NCBI RefSeq assembly: GCF_030816115.1
Contig: NZ_JAUSXQ010000001.1
Span: forward strand, 3,577,001-3,641,000
Direction of reading: 5' to 3'
DNA: 64,000 nt
From: Chryseobacterium sp. W4I1
GTDB lineage: Bacteria; Bacteroidota; Bacteroidia; Flavobacteriales; Weeksellaceae
A program made the translations under genes and the position numbers. Every line of letters starts with the position of its first letter. Within the stretch, counting starts at the first letter, position 1. Shown piece by piece: positions 26,754-35,468 of this stretch. The notes beneath the pieces are model-generated. The model did not search any database. It had not been told where the DNA came from and saw nothing but the letters and a program-made list of their open reading frames with translations.

Positions 26754-27545
26754 TTAAAAGGGGAACAATACACTCTCTTTCGCAAATTTTCCATCTACAT
26801 CTGTATAATGGGGAGATACCGCTAAAACCATATTCCACATCCCATCTACCCCAATATATTGTTGCAGATTCTCATAGCCTTCATGTTCCTTAAGAGCCTC
26901 CTGTACAAAATTTATAATATAATATCTTTCTGATGATTTTATTTTTTTTATATCATCAATATCAAGAATAATCAGAATTTTATCCCCATTAATCTTAGAA
27001 AAATATTTAATATCTTTCTTATTAAGTTCGTTTTCCAATATATCATCTATATAACCTTTAATATAAAATGATGTACTATCAGTTGCCATAGTAGGATTTT
27101 CCGTCAGCTTTTTCATATCAGCTTTAAGAAAGGCTTCTCTTTTGTCTTTAGGTTTTTCAGGTTCTTCTTTTGATTTAAACCAGCCTATAATTCCCAACAC
27201 TATAAAACAGACTATTCCAATAAGAATAATAAAACAGCCGCAACCGTGCCAGATTGGTCTGGAATTAGGTTGAACGTTCTGCTGCGAATCAAAACTCTGC
27301 TTCATTTCATCTGTAAACTGATCATAAGAAAAACGACCCTTACAGTGATTACAAACAGCAATATTTTCCTTGGATGTAGGGAAAACAGGAATAAAAAAGA
27401 AATGGAAATATCTTGCTATAGTACCCGCCACCATTGTATTATTCTGATGACAGGCAGGGCATGTACAGCCTTGTAATGGATATTGGTTTTTTAAAGTGGA
27501 CTTTCCAGTCCCGAAAAGAAATAACATTGGATTGTGTTTGCTCAA
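26754..27545 (-). CDS. zinc-ribbon membrane protein of unknown function
   Basis: A 263-residue protein. The N-terminal part has a zinc-ribbon pattern (Cys27, Cys29, Cys32 in GCTCPAC and Cys65, Cys68 in VCNHC). A single membrane helix follows at about 105-125 (FIILIGIVCFIVLGIIGW), then a charged extracytoplasmic or cytosolic domain of about 135 residues that I do not recognise. No clear operon partner; it converges with trpS. Confidence 0.7.
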   Translation of the reverse strand: MSKHNPMLFLFGTGKSTLKNQYPLQGCTCPACHQNNTMVAGTIARYFHFFFIPVFPTSKENIAVCNHCKGRFSYDQFTDEMKQSFDSQQNVQPNSRPIWHGCGCFIILIGIVCFIVLGIIGWFKSKEEPEKPKDKREAFLKADMKKLTENPTMATDSTSFYIKGYIDDILENELNKKDIKYFSKINGDKILIILDIDDIKKIKSSERYYIINFVQEALKEHEGYENLQQYIGVDGMWNMVLAVSPHYTDVDGKFAKESVLFPF

Positions 27546-27607
27546 AAATAACTTAATTTACTATACATCACAAAAAAGAATAGAGATATTTCATTCAGAG
27601 ACAACAA

Positions 27608-28891
27608 TTACTTATTTTTTTTAGAAAGAATAAAACAGTGCATTCCACTTTCAAATTTATAAACAATATCCCATCCGGGATATTGTTTTGTTATAGTCCT
27701 GATAATAGACAATCCCAAACCGGTAGAACTGTGATCTGAACCCTTTTTGTAAAAACGATTAAAGATCTGTGTATCATCCAGTGGCATTCCATTACTACTA
27801 TTCTGAAAAATCAGCCTGTTATCTTCTATAACGATATTGACGATTCCTTCCTGACTATTGTATTTTACCGCATTTTTAAGCAGATTAGACAACAGGATAT
27901 CCGCCAGATCAGGATTAAAATCCGCCCCAAAGAATCCTTTTTCAATAATATTGACATGAATTTTTTTGAACTCAATAAAATCTTCATAGCTTTTGACCAG
28001 TCCTGTGATCATTTCATTGAAATCTACTTTTGAAGTTTTATTGAACTGGCTGTTTTCTATTTTTGAAAGCATAAGCAGGGATTTATTCAGTCCTGCCATT
28101 CTTCTTAAATCACCTTTTAATTCTGAAATAAAATTTAAATTTTTCCGGTCAAGCTCTTCATTTTGGATCACCAGATCGATTTTATTGATCATAATAGCGA
28201 GTGGCGTCTGAAGTTCATGGGAAGCATTTTCAATAAACTGTTTCTGCTGATGGAAAACAAGCTCATTACGCTCTATCATTTCCTCTATTTCCACATTAAG
28301 TTCTTCAAATTCTTTGATGGAATAATTCTGTGGCTCCTGTGAAGCAGAGACCCCGAACTGGTATCCTTTAAGCTTCTCCAGAATAGTATAGAAAGGCCGC
28401 ATCGCTTTATTCAGAAGATAACCATTCACCCCAATAATACTGATTACAAGAAGAATATATAATACAATCAAGGCTGTGGTAAGATCATATACCAGCTCAT
28501 CTTGCTCTACAGTAGAGGTCCTTATTTCCAGTCTTTGGCGTTTTCCGAACTGATCTATAAAGTCCGTCTCAAGAACCCGGTAAGGCTGGTCTTTATCATC
28601 ATACTCCATGTAAAACATCTTATTATAGAGTCTGTTCTTCTCTTTATAATCGGATTCTGCGATAGACTTGATTTTAAATTCATTAAATCCAAAATCCTTG
28701 CTGTCCAAAAGTTCAGGATCGTGATAGACCGCCTTTATAATCTGAATCTTCCTGTCTTTCAGTCCGTCATCTACATTATCATACACTTCATCCAGAATAT
28801 AGGCATAGAAAAGCGCTGCCCAGACCGCTATGATCAGCAGGAGAATTCCGATGAGGTATTTTATGGTGTAGTATTTTAACGAAACTTTCAT
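27608..28891 (-). CDS. two-component sensor histidine kinase
   Basis: A 427-residue membrane kinase. Two membrane helices (about 13-33 and 140-160) enclose a small periplasmic sensor region. The HisKA motif FIENASHELQTPLAIM carries the phospho-acceptor His225. The ATPase part shows LLSNLLKNAVKYN (N box) and STGLGLSII (G2). Its ATG overlaps the TGA of the response regulator gene by one base, so both are co-translated. With PepSY-like secreted proteins upstream, it probably senses an envelope signal. Confidence 0.92.
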   Translation of the reverse strand: MKVSLKYYTIKYLIGILLLIIAVWAALFYAYILDEVYDNVDDGLKDRKIQIIKAVYHDPELLDSKDFGFNEFKIKSIAESDYKEKNRLYNKMFYMEYDDKDQPYRVLETDFIDQFGKRQRLEIRTSTVEQDELVYDLTTALIVLYILLVISIIGVNGYLLNKAMRPFYTILEKLKGYQFGVSASQEPQNYSIKEFEELNVEIEEMIERNELVFHQQKQFIENASHELQTPLAIMINKIDLVIQNEELDRKNLNFISELKGDLRRMAGLNKSLLMLSKIENSQFNKTSKVDFNEMITGLVKSYEDFIEFKKIHVNIIEKGFFGADFNPDLADILLSNLLKNAVKYNSQEGIVNIVIEDNRLIFQNSSNGMPLDDTQIFNRFYKKGSDHSSTGLGLSIIRTITKQYPGWDIVYKFESGMHCFILSKKNK

Positions 28892-29562
28892 CAGATAAAT
28901 TTATATCCAATTCCGTAAACGGCCTGGAAGTCGGCTTCTGCATTAAGGGCTTTCAGTTTTTTTCGGAGATTTTTGATCTGGGAATAGATAAAATCAAGGC
29001 TATCCGCCTGATCGATGTAATCTCCCCAGATCGCTTCGGCAAGAGTCGTTTTTTGTAATGTTTTTTCCGGATGGATCACAAAATAATACAGAAGATCATA
29101 CTCTTTCCGGTTCAGCACCAAGTCTTCATTTCCAACTTTAACAGTTCTGTTTTCCGGATCAATACTGATATTTTTATAGATAATTGTATTTTCACCATCC
29201 TGATTTTTTCTCCTGATCACAGACCGGATTCTCGCCATCAGTTCTGCAAGATGAAAAGGTTTGGCCAGATAATCATCTGCTCCTATCTCAAGTCCGGCCA
29301 CTTTATCGTCTACAGAATCTTTAGCTGACAGAATGATCACAGGATCTTTCTTATGCAGATTCTTGATTTCTTTCAGCAGATCCATTCCATTGCCGTCAGG
29401 CAGCATAATATCCAAAAGAATACAGTCATATTCATAAGAAATAATCTTCTCAAGCCCGGCACTATAGGTAAGGGCAAACTCTACAATAAAATGCTCTGCT
29501 TCCAGAAAAGTCTGTACGGTATCTTTCAGTTCCGGTTCATCTTCTACAATTAATATCTTCAT
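28891..29562 (-). CDS. OmpR/PhoB-family response regulator
   Basis: A 223-residue DNA-binding regulator. The receiver domain has acidic residues at 7-9 (VEDEPE), phospho-acceptor Asp51 in LLDIMLPDGNG and Lys in LAKPF. The winged-helix C-terminal domain (about 125-223) has LNRKEYDLLYYF and a typical final YGIGYKF. It is co-expressed with the kinase just downstream; the likely targets include the PepSY-like genes just upstream. Confidence 0.93.
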   Translation of the reverse strand: MKILIVEDEPELKDTVQTFLEAEHFIVEFALTYSAGLEKIISYEYDCILLDIMLPDGNGMDLLKEIKNLHKKDPVIILSAKDSVDDKVAGLEIGADDYLAKPFHLAELMARIRSVIRRKNQDGENTIIYKNISIDPENRTVKVGNEDLVLNRKEYDLLYYFVIHPEKTLQKTTLAEAIWGDYIDQADSLDFIYSQIKNLRKKLKALNAEADFQAVYGIGYKFI

Positions 29563-29656
29563 CCTGCAGTATTAGCTTTTCAAATATATGAAAAATGGAA
29601 AGGAAGACGGGAGCTTTAAGCTATTTCTCCTGGCCTCCTGTTTCCATTTTCATTAC

Positions 29657-29866
29657 TTATTGTGTATTGATACGGCGTCCGTCTGCATCAAAAGTAAGAC
29701 AAAGGCCGTTCATGAGATGTATTTTATAAGCATTGTATTTCTTTTCAATACAATCTACTATACTTCCGGGATAATGTCTTGTTAAAACAGATACTATCGC
29801 TTTTCTGATACTTTGGGAAGATGTATCTCTTTCACTGCTGTTTATTATATTCCAGTTGACCATCAT
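29657..29866 (-). CDS. short PepSY-like domain protein without signal peptide
   Basis: A 69-residue protein corresponding to one PepSY-like (DUF2874) repeat: SIRKAIVSVLTRHYPGSIVD, KKYNAYKIHLMNGLCLTFDA, DGRRI. It resembles the second repeat of the neighbouring 149-residue protein but has no signal peptide, so it may be a truncated paralogue or a cytosolic relic. Start could be either of two adjacent ATGs. It lies between the PepSY gene and the two-component operon. Confidence 0.6.
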   Translation of the reverse strand: MMVNWNIINSSERDTSSQSIRKAIVSVLTRHYPGSIVDCIEKKYNAYKIHLMNGLCLTFDADGRRINTQ

Positions 29867-29891
29867 AGTAAGATTTAAGGGTTATATTTAG

Positions 29892-30341
29892 TTAATCATC
29901 AATTCTCTTGAAATTTCCTTTTCTGTCAAACTCCAGATCCAGTCCGTTAGAAAGTTCTGCTTTGTAAGACCATCTTTCTTTTTCGATCTTAACGATATAA
30001 GTGTTTGGGAAATTCTTAGCTGCATAATTTCTGATTGATGTGGGAATAAATCCATAAGGGAGCTTTTGGTGCTTCCCATCTACTTCTTTCCAATTTCCGC
30101 TGCTGTCGAATTCTACTTTCATCCCGTTGGCCAGATAAACCTGGTATTCGTCAACGCCGTAGATCTCTCTGTCTTCAATTGCAGATCCTACAGCAATTCC
30201 TTTAAAATTGGCAGCAAGGAAATTCTTAGCTGTTTTAGGAAGTTGGTTGGCACTGATCGCTTTGTCCTGTGCAAAAATAAATCCGCCTGTCAATAAGAAT
30301 AATAAAACAAGCGCTCCTGTGATTTTTCTAAATTTTTTCAT
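29892..30341 (-). CDS. secreted protein with two PepSY-like repeats (DUF2874)
   Basis: A 149-residue exported protein with signal peptide (cleavage near residue 24, after FIFAQ). Two repeats follow: LPKTAKNFLAANF...YQVYLANGMKVEFDSSGNWK and IPTSIRNYAAKNF...YKAELSNGLDLEFDRKGNFK. Such beta-lactamase-inhibitor-like PepSY proteins often sit beside two-component systems in Bacteroidota and may be regulated by, or signal to, the kinase. Periplasmic function unknown. Confidence 0.8.
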   Translation of the reverse strand: MKKFRKITGALVLLFLLTGGFIFAQDKAISANQLPKTAKNFLAANFKGIAVGSAIEDREIYGVDEYQVYLANGMKVEFDSSGNWKEVDGKHQKLPYGFIPTSIRNYAAKNFPNTYIVKIEKERWSYKAELSNGLDLEFDRKGNFKRIDD

Positions 30342-30420
30342 AACATTAAATTTTTTCTGTCATTATTATAGAGCAAAGGTCAGAATCAATTTAGGAAAGA
30401 ATTAGGAAAAGAGGAAAATG

Positions 30421-30460
30421 GTGAATGGTGAATGGTGAATGGTGAATGGTGAATGGTGAA
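30421..30460. repeat. tandem heptamer repeat (GTGAATG, about 5.7 copies)
   Basis: Five perfect copies of GTGAATG plus a partial one, in the spacer between the PepSY gene and the HAD gene. No gene spans it, so length changes would only alter spacing. Confidence 0.9.
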
Positions 30461-30468
30461 AATAATTA

Positions 30469-30571
30469 AACCATTAAGATGATTGAAGCAGTTAAGAAAA
30501 TAAGAAGGAACTGACCTTAAAAATCTTTGATTTTTATCTTAATTAAACTTAAACCTTTCATCTTAATGGTT
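30469..30571. repeat. intergenic inverted repeat around an AT-rich core
   Basis: AACCATTAAGATGA (30469-30482) and TCATCTTAATGGTT (30558-30571) are perfect 14-base complements about 75 bases apart, with further TTAAGAAAAT/ATCTTAATTAAA similarity inside. It looks like a small non-coding mobile or palindromic repeat. Confidence 0.65.
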
Positions 30572-30610
30572 CAAAAAAATAAATTTTACAGCTATTGAAA
30601 ACTGTATATT

Positions 30611-31306
30611 TTATAAATACTCTTTGATCTGAAGAAGATGGGTAATGACCTTCAGGCCTTCTTCCTGCTTATTTTCTTTATAAACATCGAAGAAGATTAC
30701 GTCGAGGCCGTAGTTTTGGGAACCTACAACATCTGCGATCCAGTCGTCACCGATCAGGATACTCTCCTCTTTACTGGCTTCCGCAATGCCTAAAGAATAT
30801 TCAAAGATCTTCGGATTGGGCTTTCTCACGCCAACAGAATCGGCACTGGTAATGGTTTTAAAGTATTTATCTATTCCTGAAAGGATGCATTTTCTTTCTG
30901 TCACTTCCTGAAAGCCATTAGAAATAATGTGCAGCGTGTAGTGTTTGGACTTCAGGTATTCCAGAATATACTCTGCTGCTTCTACCAGATCATTATGATT
31001 GAGGATCTTATCCAGAAAATTTTCTTCAAAATATTGTGAAAGCTCCTCATTCTCTACTCCAAAATGCTTGAAAGTATCATAGAAGCGATGCTTTCTAAGA
31101 TATTCTTTCCCAATAATCCCGTCTCTTATTTTTTCCCAAAGGCTTTCATTAATTTCATGATAAACGGAATGAAACTCTTCAAAGTCGATATTGTAGTTTA
31201 AAGTGATCTCTTGTTTTTTAAACAGGTCTTTGATGGTAAGGTAAGCGTTCTTACGGTGATCCCAGAGCGTATTGTCCAGGTCAAAAAAAATGTGCTGAAT
31301 TTTCAT
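30611..31306 (-). CDS. HAD hydrolase, YjjG-like pyrimidine 5'-nucleotidase
   Basis: A 231-residue HAD-superfamily phosphatase. FFDLDNTLWDH near the N-terminus gives the nucleophile and acid/base aspartates (Asp9, Asp11). The helical cap follows, then IISNG (motif II Ser), RKPNP (motif III Lys) and ILIGDDWIADV (motif IV). The cap and motif spacing fit the YjjG group, which removes phosphate from non-canonical pyrimidine nucleotides. Start is the ATG at 31306; an in-frame TTG three codons upstream gives no more conserved residues. Confidence 0.85.
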   Translation of the reverse strand: MKIQHIFFDLDNTLWDHRKNAYLTIKDLFKKQEITLNYNIDFEEFHSVYHEINESLWEKIRDGIIGKEYLRKHRFYDTFKHFGVENEELSQYFEENFLDKILNHNDLVEAAEYILEYLKSKHYTLHIISNGFQEVTERKCILSGIDKYFKTITSADSVGVRKPNPKIFEYSLGIAEASKEESILIGDDWIADVVGSQNYGLDVIFFDVYKENKQEEGLKVITHLLQIKEYL

Positions 31307-31326
31307 ACAGCACAAAATTAGTCAAT

Positions 31327-31461
31327 TTAATTTTTGGAAATCGGGAAATTCTTGCTTTTGGTTTTTACCAGTTCAAGACTTTTTGAATAATTCAGTAAAA
31401 AATCAATTGTTTGTTTCTTAGGTTTCAAAGCTTTCACTTTTAAGGAATCATTTTTTTTCAT
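31327..31461 (-). CDS. small basic protein of 44 residues, unannotated by length cut-offs
   Basis: An ATG at 31461 opens a 44-codon frame ending TAA at 31327: MKKNDSLKVKALKP, KKQTIDFLLNYSKSLELVK, then a lysine-rich tail. It is strongly basic with an amphipathic helix (about 18-33). It lies in the otherwise empty gap between the sigma factor and the HAD gene on the same strand. The codon composition looks like real coding sequence, and I have the impression that similar small basic proteins exist in flavobacteria. Function unknown. Confidence 0.65.
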   Translation of the reverse strand: MKKNDSLKVKALKPKKQTIDFLLNYSKSLELVKTKSKNFPISKN

Positions 31462-31509
31462 AGGCGAAGTATGTTTTCCTTTAAACGTGAATTTTTCAAA
31501 AATATTATC

Positions 31510-32100
31510 CTATCTCGTCAATACAATGTTATTTTCGTCCATGATTTTTCTCAGGTTAATAAGTGCATAGCGTACTCTTCCCAATGTGGTATTGATGCTC
31601 ATGTTGGTATGATCTGCAATTTCTTTGAAGCTCAGCCCGTCAAAAAACCTTAGTTTAATGACTTCCTGCTGGTTCTGAGGCAGAAACTGAAGCATTCTCA
31701 TCAGATCTTCCTGGATCTGAAGGGTTACCAACTGATCCTCAATGTTTTCAGAAGGTTCTCTGATCAGATCAAAAATTGAATACTCGTCTGTTTCAAAAGT
31801 GGTTTCCGAAACTTTTACATTTTTCGATTTCAGTCTGAAATGATCGATGATAAGATTGTGTGCGATTCTTTTTGCCCAAAGAATAAACTTGCCTTCTTCG
31901 TTATACCGGCCTTCTTTCAGCATCAGGATGATTTTCATGAATGTATCCTGAAAAACATCATTCGCAAGGTCTTCATCATTAATTTTGTAAAAAATGAATG
32001 TAAACAGTTCTCTCTGATGACGATGAATAAGGGCTGATAAGGCTTCTTCGTCTCCTTTCTGATAAAGGGAAATTAGTAGGCTGTCCGTTTTTGATTTCAT
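31510..32100 (-). CDS. ECF-type RNA polymerase sigma factor
   Basis: A 196-residue sigma-70 family protein. Region 2 is seen at about 40-95 (DVFQDTFMKIILMLKEGRY, FILWAKRIAHNLIIDHFR) and region 4 at about 130-185 (LPQNQQEVIKLRFFDGLSFK, EIADHTNMSINTTLGRVRYA). I chose the ATG at 32100 (MKSKTDSLLISLYQKGDEEA) because family members begin this way; an in-frame ATG at 32154 would add 18 unusual residues. No anti-sigma gene with a recognisable motif is adjacent; the small basic protein lies just downstream. Confidence 0.88.
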   Translation of the reverse strand: MKSKTDSLLISLYQKGDEEALSALIHRHQRELFTFIFYKINDEDLANDVFQDTFMKIILMLKEGRYNEEGKFILWAKRIAHNLIIDHFRLKSKNVKVSETTFETDEYSIFDLIREPSENIEDQLVTLQIQEDLMRMLQFLPQNQQEVIKLRFFDGLSFKEIADHTNMSINTTLGRVRYALINLRKIMDENNIVLTR

Positions 32101-32297
32101 AACTCTTCTCAATAATAAAATATTTGCAGACCAGCAATTCTCCAGATATTTCATCTGGCCCTAGCTGTAAATACAAAACAGTTTTTTAGAGTAAAGTAAA
32201 ATCTATAGGCAGTACAATTATTATATGGTGTAAATATAATAATTTTTTAATAACTGTTAAGCTATTATTAAATTTTTACAGGAAAATTTAATAAAAA

Positions 32298-32789
32298 TCA
32301 CTTAAACATATCATGAATAAAGACCGTAGGGATATTTAATGTTAAATTAACATTTAAACCCTTTAACTCTTTTCCGTTCAAACGGGCATCTCCAATCGGG
32401 AAAGCATAGCCTCCGGCAAGATCCAACAGCCCGAAAAGGGTAACTCCTATCTTCGGTGCAATATATTTGTTTGTTCCTTCTGCTCCTATCAAAAGGTAAT
32501 AGGAATGATAGAAGTCTACATTTTTCTCAAAATTAAGAAGTACATCTGCCTGCAGCTTAGGCATAATGGCAAATTTGGAACCGGCAGAACCCATCAAAGC
32601 AGATCCGCCAAGCCTGTATATCACATCATCATTCTTCAGGAAAAGCAATTTACCACCAACTTCCCCAAAGCTCTGGTTCTGGTAGGTATATCCCACACTT
32701 ACCATTTTATGCATGGTATACTGCGCCTTTGTCATCACGCTCAGGAAACCTATAAAAAGTACGGTAACTGCTGTTCTAAAATTCATCAT
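32298..32789 (-). CDS. secreted or outer-membrane beta-rich protein, unknown
   Basis: A 163-residue protein with a signal peptide (MNFRTAVTVLFIGFLSVMTKAQ). The mature part is rich in alternating hydrophobic strands (HKMVSVGYTYQNQSF, VIYRLGGSALMG, KLQADVLLNF, YHSYYLLIGAEG) and could be a small outer-membrane barrel. No known family recognised. Two adjacent ATGs are possible starts. Confidence 0.7.
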   Translation of the reverse strand: MMNFRTAVTVLFIGFLSVMTKAQYTMHKMVSVGYTYQNQSFGEVGGKLLFLKNDDVIYRLGGSALMGSAGSKFAIMPKLQADVLLNFEKNVDFYHSYYLLIGAEGTNKYIAPKIGVTLFGLLDLAGGYAFPIGDARLNGKELKGLNVNLTLNIPTVFIHDMFK

Positions 32790-32813
32790 CTCTAATTATT
32801 TAAAGTGTAAAAT

Positions 32814-32848
32814 TAAAAAAAACTGCCTTATCCCAAGATAAAGCAGTC
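32814..32848 (-). terminator. Rho-independent terminator downstream of metK
   Basis: On the minus strand ACTGCTTTATC pairs with GATAAGGCAGT (one mismatch), followed by TTTTTTTT. It lies about 25 bases after the metK stop. Confidence 0.85.
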
Positions 32849-32871
32849 TATTTATTATTTCTAAAGTGGGA

Positions 32872-34152
32872 TTAAATACCAAAAGCGGTTTTAATTTCGT
32901 CTACTTTGTCAAGTTTTTCCCAGGTAAAGAATTCAAGACCTGTAAGGGTAATTTCGTTCTTCTGACCTTTATTGAATGTTTTGTCAGCAATATAGTGCTC
33001 TTTCCCCATGTGCCCGTAAGAAGCCGTTTCCAGATAGATTGGGTTTCTTAATTTTAAGTTCTGCTCTATTGCGTAAGGTCTTAAATCGAAGATCGCAGAC
33101 ACTTTCTTAGCGATTTCACCGTCGTGAAGATCTACTTTCGCAGTTCCGTAAGTATTAATATACAAACCACAAGGTTCAGCAACACCGATAGCATAAGAAA
33201 CCTGAACCAAAACTTCATCAGCTACCCCGGCAGCAACTAAGTTCTTCGCAATGTGTCTTGTAGCATAAGCAGCACTTCTGTCTACTTTTGAAGGGTCTTT
33301 TCCAGAGAAAGCACCACCACCGTGAGCTCCTTTTCCTCCATAGGTATCTACAATAATTTTTCTTCCTGTAAGACCAGTATCTCCGTGAGGACCACCAATT
33401 ACAAACTTACCAGTCGGGTTGATGTGATATTTGATCTGATCATTGAATAAAGCTTTGATTTCTTCAGTCTGCTGAGCCACTACTCTTGGAACAAGGATAC
33501 TTTTGATATCCTCACGGATCTTGTTCAGCATTTCTTCTTCAGTTCCGAAATCATCATGCTGAGTAGAAACTACGATAGAATCAATTCTTACAGGCTTGTG
33601 ATCGTCAGAATATTCAATAGTCACCTGGCTTTTTGCATCAGGACGTAAGTAAGCGATTTCACTTCCTTCTCTTCTCAGGACAGAAAGTTCTTTAAGAATA
33701 GTATGGGCAAGGTCCAAAGCAAGCGGCATATAGTTAGCCGTTTCATTAGTGGCATACCCGAACATCATCCCCTGGTCACCAGCTCCTTGTGCATTCGCCT
33801 TGGCTTCGAAAGATTCATCGTTTACTGCTCTGTCAACTCCCTGGTTGATATCCGGAGACTGCTCATGGATCGCAGAAATCACCCCGCAGGAATCTCCATT
33901 GAACATATATTCGCCTTTTGTATACCCTATACCATTGATTACGTCTCTCGCAATAGTCTGCACATCAAGATAAGCATCCGATTTTACTTCTCCGGCAAGG
34001 ACAACCTGTCCCGTAGTCACCAGGGTTTCACAAGCTACTTTGGAGTTTTTATCGTATGCTAAGAAATGATCGATTAACGCATCGGAAATTTGATCGGCAA
34101 TTTTATCCGGATGTCCTTCTGAAACTGATTCAGATGTAAATAGATAAGACAT
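32872..34152 (-). CDS. metK: S-adenosylmethionine synthetase
   Basis: A 426-residue MAT enzyme making S-adenosylmethionine from methionine and ATP. Signatures: [15 protein letters not shown] near the N-terminus, [12 protein letters not shown] (about 121-132), and the P-loop-like [19 protein letters not shown] in the C-terminal half. It is longer than the E. coli enzyme by about 40 residues, with insertions typical of Bacteroidota. A promoter with good spacing and a candidate SAM-II riboswitch precede it, which would give feedback control by the product. Confidence 0.96.
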   Translation of the reverse strand: MSYLFTSESVSEGHPDKIADQISDALIDHFLAYDKNSKVACETLVTTGQVVLAGEVKSDAYLDVQTIARDVINGIGYTKGEYMFNGDSCGVISAIHEQSPDINQGVDRAVNDESFEAKANAQGAGDQGMMFGYATNETANYMPLALDLAHTILKELSVLRREGSEIAYLRPDAKSQVTIEYSDDHKPVRIDSIVVSTQHDDFGTEEEMLNKIREDIKSILVPRVVAQQTEEIKALFNDQIKYHINPTGKFVIGGPHGDTGLTGRKIIVDTYGGKGAHGGGAFSGKDPSKVDRSAAYATRHIAKNLVAAGVADEVLVQVSYAIGVAEPCGLYINTYGTAKVDLHDGEIAKKVSAIFDLRPYAIEQNLKLRNPIYLETASYGHMGKEHYIADKTFNKGQKNEITLTGLEFFTWEKLDKVDEIKTAFGI

Positions 34153-34221
34153 ATTATTCTTTGTTTTTTAGATTAAAAATAAGTGAAGAAAAATAAGAAT
34201 AAATTGCCCAGAAAAAAGAAT

Positions 34222-34273
34222 ACTGTTTTAGCATATTTTTAGAGAGGTTGCAATCAGGTCAAATTTTTCCTCG
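34222..34273 (-). promoter_or_regulatory. candidate SAM-II riboswitch in the metK leader
   Basis: The minus-strand leader contains GAGGAAAAATTTGACCTGAT, TGCAACCTC, then AAATATGCTAAAACAG. This follows the SAM-II layout: a short P1 (GAGG with CCTC), conserved TTTGACC and TTGCAACC in the loop, and a GCTAAAA tail. The second pseudoknot stem is weak by eye, so the call rests on primary motifs, size (about 52 bases), position at the 5' end of the transcript and the identity of the gene. Confidence 0.55.
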
Positions 34274-34287
34274 TTTATAAACGTCTG

Positions 34288-34318
34288 CAAATTTAAGTAC
34301 TATTTTTTTAATACTCAA
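34288..34318 (-). promoter_or_regulatory. predicted metK promoter
   Basis: TTG (34318-34316), 20 bases, then TAAATTTG (34295-34288) on the minus strand. Transcription would start near 34282, just before the candidate riboswitch. Confidence 0.65.
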
Positions 34319-34385
34319 AATTTTTGCTTATTAATTGTAAATTTCTTAAAATTAATGATTTATATCACTTTGCCATCTTCTTAGT

Positions 34386-35336
34386 TCATTGCGGCTTGAT
34401 GCTCACAAATTCCTTCGGGTTGATATGGTAATTAAGCTTCTGCTCTAGGGAACTTTTGATAGAATGAGATAATTCATCAATAATCTTCTGCTTAAAAGTC
34501 GGCTTATAATAAATGATCTTAATTTCTCTGTAAGGGAAAGGTTTTTTGAATCTGAACACATTTTCCTTCTGTTCATCAGAAAGCTGGCTCAGTGCCAGTT
34601 CCGGCAGAATACTGATCCCTCCTACTTTATCCACCATGTGAACCAGTGTCTGAATGTTGGATGCTAAGAAATCTAAATTTTTAGGCTTCAAAGTATTCTC
34701 TTTCAGGTGACAGATATTTTCAAACTGATTTCTAAGACAGTTTCCTTCCTCAAGAAGCCATACTTTTTCAACGTTCAGTTCTTCAGGGATAATATAAGAA
34801 TTCTTTTTATTAGCTTCCGTATTGGAGCTGTAGATCATCAGTTCTTCATTGAAAAGGAAATCCTGATAAAATTCATCAGCAGTATCATAAGGCGTTGAAA
34901 TGATTCCTGCATCCAACTCACCAGCTTTTAAAGCTTTGATAATATTGTCGGTAGTCATTTCTTTCACATTCATCTGGATTTTTGGATTTTCTTCCAAAAA
35001 CTTAAAGATTTCTGTCGGCAGAATGAAAGAAGAAACGGTAGGAATGATGCCTAAATTGATTGTTCCACCAAGGATATTATTCAGAAGATTGGCTTTATTT
35101 TTTAGCTCATTGACAGATTCTATAATTACTTTTGCCTGATCAATGATCTGAAGCCCTACATCCGTAGTACGGATCGGGTGTGTAGTTCTGTCGAACACTT
35201 TCACATCCAGTTCATCCTCAAATTTTTGTATCATCGCACTTAATGTTGGCTGCGTAATAAAGCATGCCTGCGCTGCCTTACCGAAATGTTTGTACTTATC
35301 AACAGCGATAAGATACTCCAGTTGCTGAATGTTCAT
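34386..35336 (-). CDS. oxyR: OxyR-type LysR family peroxide regulator
   Basis: A 316-residue LysR-type regulator. The winged helix-turn-helix occupies about 1-60 (HFGKAAQACFITQPTLSAMI). The effector domain contains Cys200 and Cys209 in GNCLRNQFENIC, the same spacing as the redox pair Cys199/Cys208 of E. coli OxyR. Together with the divergent catalase gene this supports peroxide sensing. It is separated from katA by 132 bases with two back-to-back promoters. Confidence 0.88.
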   Translation of the reverse strand: MNIQQLEYLIAVDKYKHFGKAAQACFITQPTLSAMIQKFEDELDVKVFDRTTHPIRTTDVGLQIIDQAKVIIESVNELKNKANLLNNILGGTINLGIIPTVSSFILPTEIFKFLEENPKIQMNVKEMTTDNIIKALKAGELDAGIISTPYDTADEFYQDFLFNEELMIYSSNTEANKKNSYIIPEELNVEKVWLLEEGNCLRNQFENICHLKENTLKPKNLDFLASNIQTLVHMVDKVGGISILPELALSQLSDEQKENVFRFKKPFPYREIKIIYYKPTFKQKIIDELSHSIKSSLEQKLNYHINPKEFVSIKPQ

Positions 35337-35356
35337 CTGATTAATATTATCTATTA

Positions 35357-35389
35357 CAAAGATAAAAGGTTTTTGCTATTAGTAATCAA
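35357..35389 (-). promoter_or_regulatory. predicted oxyR promoter
   Basis: Minus-strand TTG (35389-35387), 22 bases, TATCTTTG (35364-35357). Confidence 0.6.
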
Positions 35390-35406
35390 AAATTCAAGTA
35401 AATTTG
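35373..35406 (+). promoter_or_regulatory. predicted catalase promoter
   Basis: TTG (35373-35375), 23 bases, TAAATTTG (35399-35406). It overlaps the oxyR promoter, so one OxyR site could control both genes. Confidence 0.6.
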
Positions 35407-35468
35407 ATATTTCATACGTCTGCATAAGACAGTTTATAAGATAAATCAATCATACAAATCATAACTCT

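Noticed and set aside
30421..30460. CRISPR array
   Set aside because: Direct head-to-tail heptamers without spacers and no cas genes; a microsatellite.
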